A stretch of DNA of 64,000 bases, from positions 434,001-498,000 of the forward strand of contig JAEPMI010000007.1 in NCBI GenBank assembly GCA_017644045.1, given 5' to 3'. Each line of letters begins with the position of its first letter. Position 1 is the stretch's first letter. The notes beneath the pieces are model-generated. The model did not search any database. It was not told where the DNA came from and saw only the letters and a list, made by a program, of their open reading frames with translations. The DNA is from Deltaproteobacteria bacterium. Its GTDB lineage: Bacteria; Myxococcota_A; Polyangia; Polyangiales; Houyiibacteriaceae. Shown here one piece after another: positions 48,402-57,371 of this stretch. A program made the translations under genes and the position numbers.

Positions 48402-49082
48402 TCAGACCGCGATACGCGAGCGAGCCGGCGGTAGCGTGGCGCCGACCGCGATCAGCGCCGTGCGCATCTGGTCGGCGTCCCGGAAGCCGCGCTCGGGATC
48501 GGCGAGGATGGCGAGCCAGTCGTCGAAGGCACGACCGAGCTCGGGTCGATGGTACGAAGCAGCCGGTGCCCAGGCGTTCCACTCCTCGCCGGTGATGCAC
48601 TCGTAGAGGATGGCCGCGAGCGCCCGGAGGTCGTCTTGAGGGGTCGCCCCGGATGGCGTCTGACCGAACCCGACCAGGCCCACCGACTCGCCGATGATCA
48701 GGTGGCGCTTCTGCAAGCGGCCATGGACGACGCCACGAGAGTGGGCGTGTGCCAGCAGCTCGAGCGCCTCCGTCCCGATGCGAACCATCTCTCGCGCGCA
48801 CCGCGGTCCCTCGGAGGTCACCTGCGAGAGCGGCACACCCGGCAGGTACGTCGTGACCAGCCCCGGCCCATGGTTCGGCACCGCGACCAGCCCGAGCTCA
48901 CGACGGATCTGCGCGTGTCGCATCTTCCGCAGGTCGCGCCTCCGACGAACGATCTCGTCGGGCTCGACCAGGGTCAGGACACACGCGCCGATCGCGGGGT
49001 CGAGCGCACGCCAGGCGTCCTGACCCAGCGCGGCGACGGTCGTGAGTTTCGAGATGCGGGGCGTGGCCGGAGCGTCGAACAT
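48402..49082 (-). CDS. kinase-fold protein without catalytic residues (pseudokinase)
   Basis: 226 residues, beginning directly in kinase-like sequence without a glycine loop. The C-lobe pattern is recognisable: LELLAHAHSRGVVHGRLQKR, where active kinases have VHRDLKxxN. The Asp is replaced and the Asn is absent (HLII). The following element reads LVGFG in place of DFG. The final part (DDLRALAAILYECITGEEWN, then RPELGRAFDDWLAILADPER) matches the helical C-lobe of bacterial Ser/Thr kinases. It should bind a partner or nucleotide but not phosphorylate. Convergent with the export operon, three bases apart. Confidence 0.75.
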   Translation of the reverse strand: MFDAPATPRISKLTTVAALGQDAWRALDPAIGACVLTLVEPDEIVRRRRDLRKMRHAQIRRELGLVAVPNHGPGLVTTYLPGVPLSQVTSEGPRCAREMVRIGTEALELLAHAHSRGVVHGRLQKRHLIIGESVGLVGFGQTPSGATPQDDLRALAAILYECITGEEWNAWAPAASYHRPELGRAFDDWLAILADPERGFRDADQMRTALIAVGATLPPARSRIAV

Positions 49083-49254
49083 GCCCGAAGACAGTTCACA
49101 TCCCGTGCCATTCGCGATCCGGCGAAATTCGATCGACGAGCGTGCGGCGTGCGCACGGTGGGGTGGCGAATCGCCTCGCTCGCTCGACCAGCCTTGCGCG
49201 AGACCGAACGGCCTGCGTTGCGATGGGTCTCACGGCAAAGCACACTGGCCGCCG

Positions 49255-50769
49255 ATGGGGAGCGGACGTCGACTCTGGATCCTGGTGGTCGCCGTGGCCG
49301 TCCAAGGATGCCTGCCCGACACGGCCGACTTCACCACCGCCGACCTCGGCGGCGACCGTGACGGCGCCGCGGCCGACGGCGGCGCGCTCGACGGCGGTCA
49401 GGACATGTTCGTCCCTCAGAGCTGCATGGCCGACGGTGACTGCACCTCGCCGCGAAACGAGTGCCAGAACAGCCCGGGGACCTGCGAGGGCGGCGAGTGC
49501 GTCTACGCGACCCGTACCGGTGAGGGCTGTGACGATCTCGACCCCTGCACGACCAGCGACGTCTGCCAGGCGACCGGCTGCCTGGGCACGGCCATGGCCT
49601 GCCCGCCCCCTGGCCCGCGCTGCGATGGCAGCGAGCTGGTGACCAGCACCGGCGGGCGCTGCGAGGGCGGAGGCTGCGTCTACGACGAGAGCCGCGAGAG
49701 CTGCCCCATGGGGTGCTCCGCCGGGGCCTGCGAGGTCGACGTCTGCGTGCCCATGGGCTGGACCCTGACCGACATCGCGGCGGCGGCGCCCGTGGACTTC
49801 TCGGCCGACGCAGACCACCGCGTCGACGCCGGCGGCAACGACCACATCGCCTACGTCTCGGACGGCGGACTCCACTACCTCTACCGACCGCGCGGCGGAA
49901 GCTGGATCGACCAGGGCGTCGAGGCCGCAGGCGCCGGCACGTTGCCCAAGGATCCGCAGATCGGCTTCGACGCGAGTGGCGCGCCGCACATCGTCTTCGC
50001 TCGGTGGAACGACGAGGTGGTCCATGCCGTTCGCCCGGGGACCGACTGGGTCGCCGAGCGCGTCGACGACGGGACCGTCCCCGCCGTCGCGGGCACACCC
50101 GACGGCGCGATCCACATCGTCTACGAGGACAACGGGTTGCAGCACGCGGTGCTCGCGAGCGGAGCGACCGACTGGACCATCACGCCCATTCGCCGCAGCG
50201 ATGGCGGGTTCACGCGGGCGGCACGCGGCGACGCCATCCGTCTGCTCGCGGACGCCATGGGCCGCCTGCATCTGGTGTTCACCGACTTCGCGGAGGACGA
50301 CCTGAGCTACGGCCGCTTCACCACCGAATGGAGCCTCGAGACGGTCCACCCCGCGCAGGTCCTCCCCTCCGCCTTCGACGCGACCGTGGACGTCGACGGC
50401 GGCGTGCACGTGTCGTTCTCCGACGACGCTGGCGCCGACCTCTACTACGCCTACCGTCCCGCCGGAGCCGGGAGTTGGTCCTCCATCCCGGTCCACGCCG
50501 TCCTCGACCGCATGGGCGACCCCAGCGCCATCGCGGTCACCCCGAGCGGCGCCATCCACATCGTCTATCGCGACGAGGACAACCGGGACGTCCGCTACGC
50601 GACTCGCCCGGTCGGCGGGAGCTTCACGCACGACGCGCTCGAGCCGGACAACGGCTTCGCCGCGGGGGCCTTCGCCGACGACGCCGGCCGCGTCCGCTTG
50701 GTCTACCGGGCGGTGCCCCCGGTCGGCTCGGACGAGCTCCGAGTCGCCGAAGTCCGCACCTGTCCGTGA
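49255..50769 (+). CDS. Cys-rich lipoprotein with propeller-like C-terminus
   Basis: 504 residues from ATG 49255. Signal RRLWILVVAVAVQGCLPDTA with lipobox VQGC, then a Gly/Asp-rich linker (TADLGGDRDGAAADGG). Residues about 55-160 hold a dense cysteine module (MADGDCTSPRNECQNSPGTC, then CDDLDPCTTSDVCQATGC), the kind of repeat common in secreted myxobacterial proteins. From about 175 come repeated units with D-x-x-G/H-I-x-Y-V (NDHIAYVSDGGLHYLYRPRG, AIHIVYRDEDNRDVRYATRP), suggesting a six- or seven-bladed propeller. Unknown ligand; cell-surface location. Confidence 0.8.
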   Translation: MGSGRRLWILVVAVAVQGCLPDTADFTTADLGGDRDGAAADGGALDGGQDMFVPQSCMADGDCTSPRNECQNSPGTCEGGECVYATRTGEGCDDLDPCTTSDVCQATGCLGTAMACPPPGPRCDGSELVTSTGGRCEGGGCVYDESRESCPMGCSAGACEVDVCVPMGWTLTDIAAAAPVDFSADADHRVDAGGNDHIAYVSDGGLHYLYRPRGGSWIDQGVEAAGAGTLPKDPQIGFDASGAPHIVFARWNDEVVHAVRPGTDWVAERVDDGTVPAVAGTPDGAIHIVYEDNGLQHAVLASGATDWTITPIRRSDGGFTRAARGDAIRLLADAMGRLHLVFTDFAEDDLSYGRFTTEWSLETVHPAQVLPSAFDATVDVDGGVHVSFSDDAGADLYYAYRPAGAGSWSSIPVHAVLDRMGDPSAIAVTPSGAIHIVYRDEDNRDVRYATRPVGGSFTHDALEPDNGFAAGAFADDAGRVRLVYRAVPPVGSDELRVAEVRTCP

Positions 50770-50842
50770 CGAGCGACGGGGAGTCACCCAGGACCCTCGC
50801 CCCCGAACCTCGGCCCACCTTGGAGCGCCGCCCCACCTGCTC

Positions 50843-50848
50843 TACGCT
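50843..50848 (+). promoter_or_regulatory. TACGCT -10-like hexamer, leaderless start of the SDR gene
   Basis: TACGCT is six bases before ATG 50855 with no Shine-Dalgarno between. Confidence 0.45.
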
Positions 50849-50854
50849 GAGCCC

Positions 50855-51736
50855 ATGAGCAAGCGAGTCGCGTTGATCACCGGTGGGGCGTCGGGCATCG
50901 GTCGGGCGTTGGGCGAGAAGCTGGCGGAGCGCGGCGTGACCGTGGTCCTCGCCGATCGCCAGCTGGAGCTGGCCGAGGAGGTCGCCGCCAGCATCGTCGC
51001 CCGCGGCGGCAGCGCCTGGGCCGCGAGCCTGGACGTCCGGGACGCCGCCTCCTTCCGCGACCTCGCCGCCGAGGTGGCGCGGCGCGAAGGCTCCATCGAC
51101 TACTTCTTCAACAACGCGGGCATCGCCATCGCAGGCGAGATGCTCGACTACGACGACCGCGCCTGGGACGACGTCCTCGACGTGAACCTCCGCGGCGTCG
51201 GCTACGGCATCAGCGCCGTCTACCCGATCATGGTCGCCCAGGCCTCGGGGCACATCATCAACACCGCCAGCATGGCCGGCTGGCTCCCGATGCCCCGCGG
51301 CGCGAGCTACGCCGCGAGCAAGCACGCGGTCGTCGGCATCACCAAGTCGCTCCGCATCGAGGGCGCCGCACACGGCGTCCGCGCGTCCGTGCTGTGCCCC
51401 GGCGCGATCCAGACGCCCATCCTCCTCGGCGGCACCTTCGGCGGTCAGGTCGGTCGTCGCGTGCCCGACTCGGTCATGAAGAAGCTCTGGAAGCGGGCCC
51501 GACCGATGGACGTGAACGCCTTCGCCGTCGAGGTCCTGAAGGACGTCGACGCCAACGAGCCCTACATCATCGTTCCGCGCTGGTGGAAGGCCATCTGGCT
51601 CTTCGAGCGGGTCGCTCCCCGCATGAGCCTGCGGCTCTGGGCGCGCGTCTACGCCAAGCAGCGAGCGGAGCTCGAAGCCGCTGCCGCCGACCCGCACCCG
51701 GCGCACACCACCGACGCGCCCGTTCACGCCGAGTAG
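50855..51736 (+). CDS. short-chain dehydrogenase/reductase
   Basis: 293 residues. Rossmann NAD(P)-binding loop TGGASGIGRAL, the NNAG motif (YFFNNAGIAIAGE), catalytic Ser in INTASMAGW and the YxxxK pair in ASYAASKHAVV. A PG motif follows (LCPGAIQTPILL). A C-terminal extension (about 245-293) is unusual for classical SDRs, with a hydrophobic stretch near WWKAIWLFERVAPRMSLRLW that may touch the membrane or a lipid-like substrate. Substrate unknown. Leaderless-type start. Confidence 0.93.
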   Translation: MSKRVALITGGASGIGRALGEKLAERGVTVVLADRQLELAEEVAASIVARGGSAWAASLDVRDAASFRDLAAEVARREGSIDYFFNNAGIAIAGEMLDYDDRAWDDVLDVNLRGVGYGISAVYPIMVAQASGHIINTASMAGWLPMPRGASYAASKHAVVGITKSLRIEGAAHGVRASVLCPGAIQTPILLGGTFGGQVGRRVPDSVMKKLWKRARPMDVNAFAVEVLKDVDANEPYIIVPRWWKAIWLFERVAPRMSLRLWARVYAKQRAELEAAAADPHPAHTTDAPVHAE

Positions 51737-51773
51737 GTTTGCGCCTCCCTCCGAGCGTGGCCATACCGGACTC

Positions 51774-52544
51774 GTGCTCCGCTGCCTCGTCCCACCGTCG
51801 ACCGGCACCCAGCGCGCTCGCGCGCGGGGGGAGATCCTCCAGCGTGCGCTCGAGCGGGCGCTCCACGAAGAGGTCCGCGTGGAGGTCCCCGACACCTATC
51901 GGGAGCTCGAGGAGCGCCTCGGCCGGGGCGAAGCCGAGCTCGCGTGGGCACCCGCGGCAGTCCTCGCGAAGATCGAAGCCGTGACGGTGAACCTCCGCGG
52001 TGCCTACAAGGTCCTCCGCGGCGGCCGCTCGAGCTATCGCTCCGCCATCGTCGTCCGCGAGGACTCGGGCCGTCACGAGCTCGCCGACCTGAAGGGCGCC
52101 CGCGCCGGCTGGGTGGACCCGCTCTCGCTCGGCGGCTGCCTGCTGGCACTCGACCACCTCCGCCAGAACGGCTTCGACCCGGCCCTGCTCGGCCCGACCC
52201 ACTACCTCGGAACCCACCCCGCCGCGCTGGCCGCGGTCGTCGAGGGTCGCACCGACGTGAGCGCCGTCAGCGTCGCCGGTCCCTGGAACGAGGACATCGC
52301 CAACGCGCTCCGGCTCCACGCCGGCATCGGTGCGCAGGCCCTGCGCTCGCTGGCGGTCACCGACGAGGCGCCGACCGATGCCTTCGTGCTGACCGACGTG
52401 CTGGGGCTCGAGCGCGCGGCCGCGATCGAGGAACGGCTCTTCGGGGACCGGAAGGGCTCGGCGCTCTGCATGGCCATGGAGGTCGAGGGCTTCGAGCGGG
52501 CCGAGCCCGGCGAGTACGCGCGACTGCAGCGCCTCCTGCCCTGA
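51774..52544 (+). CDS. PhnD-like phosph(on)ate-binding-type protein without signal peptide
   Basis: 256 residues from GTG 51774. It reads like a substrate-binding PhnD/PhoX fold: RCLVPPSTGTQRARARGEIL, LGRGEAELAWAPAAVLAKIE, IVVREDSGRHELADLKGARA, then VDPLSLGGCLLALDHLRQNG. No signal peptide or lipobox precedes the first domain, and no transporter genes are next to it. It may work inside the cell as a small-molecule sensor or enzyme partner. The fold call is from motif order; the ligand is unknown. Confidence 0.65.
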   Translation: MLRCLVPPSTGTQRARARGEILQRALERALHEEVRVEVPDTYRELEERLGRGEAELAWAPAAVLAKIEAVTVNLRGAYKVLRGGRSSYRSAIVVREDSGRHELADLKGARAGWVDPLSLGGCLLALDHLRQNGFDPALLGPTHYLGTHPAALAAVVEGRTDVSAVSVAGPWNEDIANALRLHAGIGAQALRSLAVTDEAPTDAFVLTDVLGLERAAAIEERLFGDRKGSALCMAMEVEGFERAEPGEYARLQRLLP

Positions 52545-52591
52545 CCCGCCGGTTGGTGTGCAGCCTCTCGCTGGACCACACTGCTCCCGAG

Positions 52592-53587
52592 ATGCCTCGC
52601 CCCTTCTTCATCGTCGGCGCCCCTCGGACGGGGACCACGCTGCTGCGGAGGGTGCTGGTCGCGCATCCGGCCATCGCGATCCCGCCGGAGTCCTTCTTCA
52701 TCGCCGAGTATCTCGAAGCGGAGCACGTCCCGCTGGAGCGACGGCTCGCGTTGTGGCTGAAGGACCCGGAGCTGCTCGAATGGGGAGAGCCCTTCGCCAC
52801 CGACGACTTCACCGATTGTCCGGACATGGCCGCCATCGTCCGCCGGACCCACGAGCTCTTCGCGGAGCGGCGCGGCGCCGAGATCTGGGGGCAGAAGACG
52901 CCTCGGCTCGTGCGGAGCTGGGAGCGCCTGGCGACGCTCTACCCGGACGCGGTCTTCATTCACCCCACCCGCGATCCGCGGGCCGTCGTCTCGTCACTCC
53001 AGCGGTCGCCGGCGCACCAGCTCAACCCGCTGATGGGTGCCCGTCGCTGGCGCGACGACACCGCGATGGGCTTGGCGATGGAGGAGCACCTCGGAGAGCG
53101 CGTCTTCCGCTACGACTACGAAGCGCTCGCCCGCGACCCCGAGGGGATCGCGCGCCGTGTGTGCGACCACCTCGACCTGCCCTTCGACCCGGTGATGCTG
53201 GCGAAGCCCACGGAGAAGCTCGAGCTCAAGGCCAGCGAGGAGCGCGCCGGGCACCACACCGAGACCGCCCGACCGATCCACGCGGAGAGCGTCGAGCGCT
53301 GGCGGGACGACCTGAGCGACGAGGAACGAGCGGTGGTCGCGCACGTGACCCACGAGGTCGCGCGGCGGGCCGGCTACGAGCTGCCCGACGTCGCGCCGCC
53401 GAGCGCGGGCACCCGCTTCCGGATGACCGCGCGCCACGGCTGGACCTCGGTGCGCAAGGCACTCCGGGACGTGAGCACGACACCTGAGATCCTCGAGCTG
53501 GCGCGACGCCACGCCGCGCTCGGCTCGCTCCGTCGCATGATCGGCGAGGCGTTCGCCTCGGGGCGCTCGCGTCGACCGATCGGCTGA
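52592..53587 (+). CDS. sulfotransferase (PAPS-dependent)
   Basis: 331 residues from ATG 52592; the frame is open further back but the domain starts here. The 5'-phosphosulfate loop FFIVGAPRTGTTLLRRVLVA is at residues 4-23. The 3'-phosphate-binding segment reads VFIHPTRDPRAVVSSLQRSP, with the conserved R-D-P. A basic C-terminal helix follows. It transfers sulfate from PAPS to a small molecule or lipid. Only 47 bases separate it from the PhnD-like gene, and an SDR gene lies before that, so these may modify one metabolite together. Confidence 0.9.
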   Translation: MPRPFFIVGAPRTGTTLLRRVLVAHPAIAIPPESFFIAEYLEAEHVPLERRLALWLKDPELLEWGEPFATDDFTDCPDMAAIVRRTHELFAERRGAEIWGQKTPRLVRSWERLATLYPDAVFIHPTRDPRAVVSSLQRSPAHQLNPLMGARRWRDDTAMGLAMEEHLGERVFRYDYEALARDPEGIARRVCDHLDLPFDPVMLAKPTEKLELKASEERAGHHTETARPIHAESVERWRDDLSDEERAVVAHVTHEVARRAGYELPDVAPPSAGTRFRMTARHGWTSVRKALRDVSTTPEILELARRHAALGSLRRMIGEAFASGRSRRPIG

Positions 53588-53624
53588 CGTTGCCCCATCG
53601 AAACCCGCCCCCTATGAGGAGGGC

Positions 53625-54539
53625 ATGCGCCGCTTTGCCTCGCTCGCTCTGCTGACCGCCTGCGCCTCGAGCGCCTGCCCCGAACCCACCCCCGAGAGCG
53701 CGGGTGCGGAGACCAGCCCCGCCGCGCCGCTCGCGGAGCTGACGATGGGCCACGCCTCCGGTCAGTTCCACACGGTGCCGGTCCGCGTGAACGACGAGAC
53801 GCTCACGGTGGCGATCCTCGACACCGGCATCGGCATCGAGCTGATCAGCGGCGCCCTCTGTCGCCGGCTCGAGTGCACCATCGACGGCGAGTTCTCCGGT
53901 CAGCGCATGAGCGGCCAAGAGGTGACCGTTCCGCTGACGCGCCTCGACGAGCTGACCGTCGGCGGGGTCACTCGCCGCGACGTCGTCGCCGGTGTGATCG
54001 ACGGCAACGGGTTCTGGCCGGAGCCGCAGATCGAGGCCTTCGTCGGTCTCCCCTTCTTCGCCGACACGCCCTTCACCATCGACGGCCCTCGCCGTCGACT
54101 CATCGTCGAGTCGCCCGAGACGGCCGCCCAGCGTGAGCGTTCCGCCACCGCCATCGACGTTCGGGTGCGACGGCACGGACCCGCGATCGACCTCTTCGTG
54201 CCGCTCCAGCTGGGCGAGGCGGCCGCCGAGGTGATGATGGACACCGGCAGCCAGACCGTGATCCTCCACCCGCGCTACGCGGACCCGCTGGGCATCGATC
54301 TCGACGGTGACGGCATCCGCCGGCGCGAGGGTCGCGACGAGACGGACAACCCCTTCGTCCGCTCCTACACGACCATCGAGCAGCCCGTGTCCTTCGTCGG
54401 CACCCCCGAGCAGGCGCACGCCGGGCTCGACGTCATGTTCCAGGAGATCATCCACGACGGGCTCATCGGGACCGACCTCCTCTCGCGCTTCGTGATCACG
54501 TACGACCTGCCCAACGATCGCATCCTCGTGGCGCGCTGA
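53625..54539 (+). CDS. two-lobed aspartic protease-like lipoprotein
   Basis: 304 residues, ATG 53625 with GAGGAGGGC before it. Signal ends near TACASSACPEP, with a possible lipobox SSAC. Two catalytic-type motifs are present: AILDTGIGIE (Asp about 66) and VMMDTGSQTV (Asp about 206). Each is followed by a strand-rich lobe, giving the bilobal arrangement of pepsin-like proteases in a single short chain, or two retropepsin-type domains. It is probably extracytoplasmic. Such two-DTG proteins are rare in bacteria; activity is inferred from the motifs only. Confidence 0.78.
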   Translation: MRRFASLALLTACASSACPEPTPESAGAETSPAAPLAELTMGHASGQFHTVPVRVNDETLTVAILDTGIGIELISGALCRRLECTIDGEFSGQRMSGQEVTVPLTRLDELTVGGVTRRDVVAGVIDGNGFWPEPQIEAFVGLPFFADTPFTIDGPRRRLIVESPETAAQRERSATAIDVRVRRHGPAIDLFVPLQLGEAAAEVMMDTGSQTVILHPRYADPLGIDLDGDGIRRREGRDETDNPFVRSYTTIEQPVSFVGTPEQAHAGLDVMFQEIIHDGLIGTDLLSRFVITYDLPNDRILVAR

Positions 54540-54575
54540 GGTCTGCGAAGCGGGACACTCCGCGCTTCCATGCGT

Positions 54576-54581
54576 TAGGGT
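54576..54581 (+). promoter_or_regulatory. TAGGGT -10-like hexamer for the Cys-rich lipoprotein
   Basis: TAGGGT is seven bases before ATG 54589. The alternative GTG at 54580 overlaps the hexamer, which argues for the ATG. Confidence 0.4.
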
Positions 54582-54588
54582 GATCCTC

Positions 54589-55824
54589 ATGAACCCGACT
54601 CGCTTTCTTCTCCTCGGCGGCCTGATCGCGCTCGCCGGCTGCGCCTCGGGGTTCACCGGCTCCGACTGCGTGACCAGCGCGGACTGCGAGCCTGGCGAGG
54701 TCTGCGTCGACCAGATCTGTGAGTTCCGGGGGACGAGCGACGGCGGCGGGCGCGACTTCGGACCGGTCGGGACGGATCTCGGCTCGGTCGATCTCGGTGG
54801 CGCCGACGGCGGTCGGGTCGATGGCGGCCTCGACTTCGGACCGCCGCCCATGTGCACCACGACCCCCGACTGCGACGACTCGAGCATGTGCACCACCGAG
54901 GAGTGCGTCGGTGGGAGCTGCATGGTCACGGCCGTCACGTGCGACGACGGCGACGCCTGCACCGACGACTCGTGCGACCCAGCCACCGGCTGCACCACCA
55001 GCCCGACCAGCTGTGACGACGGCAACGCCTGCACCACGGACTCCTGCGACTCGGGCACCGGCTGCGCGCACGCGCCGATCGCGGTCGCGGGCGGCACGTG
55101 CGCCAGCCCCATCGACATCTCGGCCGGCGGCACCTTCACCGGCGACTCCTCCTGCGCCTCGAACGACGTCACGGGCGTCTGCACCGGCACCGCGGCTCCC
55201 GACGTCGCCTTCGTCCTCGACCTGCCGAGCCAGTCGATGGTCAGCCTGAACGCGGGCGGTTCGAGCTTCGGCCTCGTGCTCTTCGTGGGTAGCGCGTGCG
55301 GCAGCGAGAGCAGTGGCTGCAACAGCGCGGGCACCGCCAACCTGAACGTGACCCTCCCCGCCGGTCGCCACTACGTCGGCATCGATGGCCGCACCATGAC
55401 CGACTCGGGCGCGTGGTCGCTCACGGTGGGGATCACGCCCGTGGTCACCAACGAGACGGTGACCTTCCCGGCGGCCGGCGACACGCGGGTCAACGCGGCG
55501 GGCACCGCGTTCTGGAACAGCGGCGACTACGTCCAAGGCACACGCAGCACCTCGCTCAGCTCCGTCCGCCGCGCCCAGCTGAACCTCGCGGTCGACTCCA
55601 ACGTGCTGAGCTGCGACACCCAGGACATGCGGATGCGGATCAACGGGACCATCGTCGGCTCCTTCAGCATCGCGTCCGGCACGACCTCGGTCACGCCGAC
55701 CTTCAACTTCAGTGCGATCAGCGGACCGACCTACACGCTGCGCCTGGAGACGGTCCGGACGGTGAGTGGCGGGTGTGGCTCCGCTGGGCTCCCGAACGGC
55801 TCGACCGTCACCCTCACCAACTGA
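54589..55824 (+). CDS. Cys-rich repeat lipoprotein with two beta domains
   Basis: 411 residues from ATG 54589. Signal FLLLGGLIALAGCASGFTG with lipobox LAGC. A first Cys pair block (DCVTSADCEPGEVCVDQIC), a Gly/Asp linker, and then CTxDxC-type repeats (CDDGDACTDDSCDPATGC and CDDGNACTTDSCDSGTGC) follow. A PPC-like beta domain comes next (DVAFVLDLPSQSMVSLNAGG), then a second beta domain (VTFPAAGDTRVNAAGTAFWN). Typical secreted myxobacterial surface protein. Function unknown. Confidence 0.82.
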   Translation: MNPTRFLLLGGLIALAGCASGFTGSDCVTSADCEPGEVCVDQICEFRGTSDGGGRDFGPVGTDLGSVDLGGADGGRVDGGLDFGPPPMCTTTPDCDDSSMCTTEECVGGSCMVTAVTCDDGDACTDDSCDPATGCTTSPTSCDDGNACTTDSCDSGTGCAHAPIAVAGGTCASPIDISAGGTFTGDSSCASNDVTGVCTGTAAPDVAFVLDLPSQSMVSLNAGGSSFGLVLFVGSACGSESSGCNSAGTANLNVTLPAGRHYVGIDGRTMTDSGAWSLTVGITPVVTNETVTFPAAGDTRVNAAGTAFWNSGDYVQGTRSTSLSSVRRAQLNLAVDSNVLSCDTQDMRMRINGTIVGSFSIASGTTSVTPTFNFSAISGPTYTLRLETVRTVSGGCGSAGLPNGSTVTLTN

Positions 55825-55900
55825 GCCGTTGCTCGATGTGCGGACATCGAGGTCCGCCACGAGCGACTCACCCTCTATCGGTGGACTCCGAGCCGATCGC

Positions 55901-56404
55901 ATGACCGAGCGAACCCTACGCGAGCTCATCGCACACGTGCCGCAGCGCGGGCGAGTGCGCTGGATCGGCGTCCGCCCTTCCCGCGAATCCGAGATGGTCG
56001 AGCTGGAGTCGGTCGACGCCGTCGGCGGCAAGGGTCTGGTCGGGGATCGCTATCGAGGCCGTGGTCCGCGTGGCAAGCGGCAGGTCTCGCTCATTCAGGC
56101 CGAGCACCTACCGGTGATCGCGGGCCTGATGCAGCGCGATGTGATCCCTCCCGCGCTCCTGCGTCGAAACCTGGTCGTCGAGGGGATCAACCTGGTGGCG
56201 CTGAAGCGACTGCGTTTCCGCATCGGCTCGGTCGTTCTCGAAGGCAGCGGTCCGTGCGCGCCGTGCTCCAAGATGGATCAGCGGCTCGGCGACGGCGGCT
56301 ACGCCGCGCTGCAGGGCATGGGCGGAATCATCGCGCGGGTCGTCGAGCCCGGAGCCATCCACCTCGGCGACGAGGTGGAGGCGCTGGGCTGGCCGCCCGA
56401 GTGA
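55901..56404 (+). CDS. MOSC-domain protein
   Basis: 167 residues. MOSC features: GKGLVGDRYRGRGPRGKRQV, QVSLIQAEHLPVIAGLMQRD, RRNLVVEGINLVALKRLRFR, and the key cysteine pair in GPCAPCSKMDQRLG. MOSC domains bind molybdenum cofactor sulfur or act in sulfur transfer; this short form stands alone. ATG 55901 was chosen, as the earlier open frame belongs to the previous gene's tail region. Convergent with the copper-protein gene, four bases apart. Confidence 0.88.
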   Translation: MTERTLRELIAHVPQRGRVRWIGVRPSRESEMVELESVDAVGGKGLVGDRYRGRGPRGKRQVSLIQAEHLPVIAGLMQRDVIPPALLRRNLVVEGINLVALKRLRFRIGSVVLEGSGPCAPCSKMDQRLGDGGYAALQGMGGIIARVVEPGAIHLGDEVEALGWPPE

Positions 56405-56408
56405 TGGC

Positions 56409-57356
56409 TCAAGGCGTCCAGAGCACGCCGTCGCTGGTCTCGACGACCTCGCAGCGCGCACTCATCGACGCAGGTGTGTGGACGAGGGCGAGGTTGCACA
56501 TCTCGTCGGTCGACTCGAGTCCGTAGGTCACGTCGGCGTCGGTGACGTTCTCCCAGGTGCAGGAGTACTCGAAACCGGTGCCCGCGGGGACGACCAGCGG
56601 CGGGTCGAACTGCTGGATGCCGGGGGTGTGCCAGTCGTTGTTCTGGAAGAGCAGCTCGCCGGTCTCGGTGCCGTCGAACGCGCGCACGCTGAAGTCGATG
56701 CCGAGGCTGTGCATGTGCGACGCGAGGAACTGGATGTTCACGTCCTCGTTCATCACGCAGCGGGTCCACTCGGTCGTGGTCTCGCGCGCGGGGATCATGA
56801 TCGTCTCGTCGCGAACCTGGCCGCCCCAGATGCCGTCTTCGACCTCGCGCGCGGGGATCGTGTAGCCGTTCACCACCGAGTAGAGGTCGATGTCCTCGTC
56901 GGTCGTGTTCACGAAGTGGATTTCGTGCAGCACCTTGAGCCCGGGGATGAAGTTCGCCGCCACGCCCTCCGGCAGGTGGAGCTCCCCCTCGGCGTCGCCC
57001 TGCGCGCCGAAGAACATGATCTGGTCCTCCATCAGGCTCGTGTCGCCGTAGAGGTCGTTGCAGTCGTAGACCCCGTTCTCGAGGTCCGGCGCCTCGAGGA
57101 ACGTCGAGAGCGTCATGTGGTGCGTGTTGAGCGTTTGCTGGTACGCGGCCCAGTTCACCGACGCCGGCCGCGTGATCGGCATGTCGTAGAGCGCACAGAC
57201 CCACGTCTCCTGCCCGGCCGGCGCGACCGTCACGAGCGAGAACTGGAAGCCCTCCCCCTCCGGCGGCGGGACCATGAGATCCGGACCGGACTCACCTCCG
57301 CACGACAGGCTGGCGAGCGAGAAGACACCACACAGAAGCACCACCACGCGACGCAT
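56409..57356 (-). CDS. lipoprotein of the copper type II, ascorbate-dependent monooxygenase (PHM/DBH) fold
   Basis: 315 residues from ATG 57356 (GGAAGGGG upstream). Signal VVLLCGVFSLASLSCGGES, lipobox LSC. Spacing of conserved ligands matches peptidylglycine monooxygenase: HH at 79-80 (THHM, CuA pair), His in LHEIHFVN at 144/147 (CuA third), HMH at 214-216 (CuB pair, ASHMHSLG) and Met 286 in DEMCN. The 80 to 214 and 216 to 286 distances (134 and 70) equal those of rat PHM (108 to 242, 244 to 314). The exact His at 147 is inferred. Bacterial members are rare; substrate unknown. Confidence 0.82.
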   Translation of the reverse strand: MRRVVVLLCGVFSLASLSCGGESGPDLMVPPPEGEGFQFSLVTVAPAGQETWVCALYDMPITRPASVNWAAYQQTLNTHHMTLSTFLEAPDLENGVYDCNDLYGDTSLMEDQIMFFGAQGDAEGELHLPEGVAANFIPGLKVLHEIHFVNTTDEDIDLYSVVNGYTIPAREVEDGIWGGQVRDETIMIPARETTTEWTRCVMNEDVNIQFLASHMHSLGIDFSVRAFDGTETGELLFQNNDWHTPGIQQFDPPLVVPAGTGFEYSCTWENVTDADVTYGLESTDEMCNLALVHTPASMSARCEVVETSDGVLWTP

Positions 57357-57371
57357 CACACACCCCTTCCC

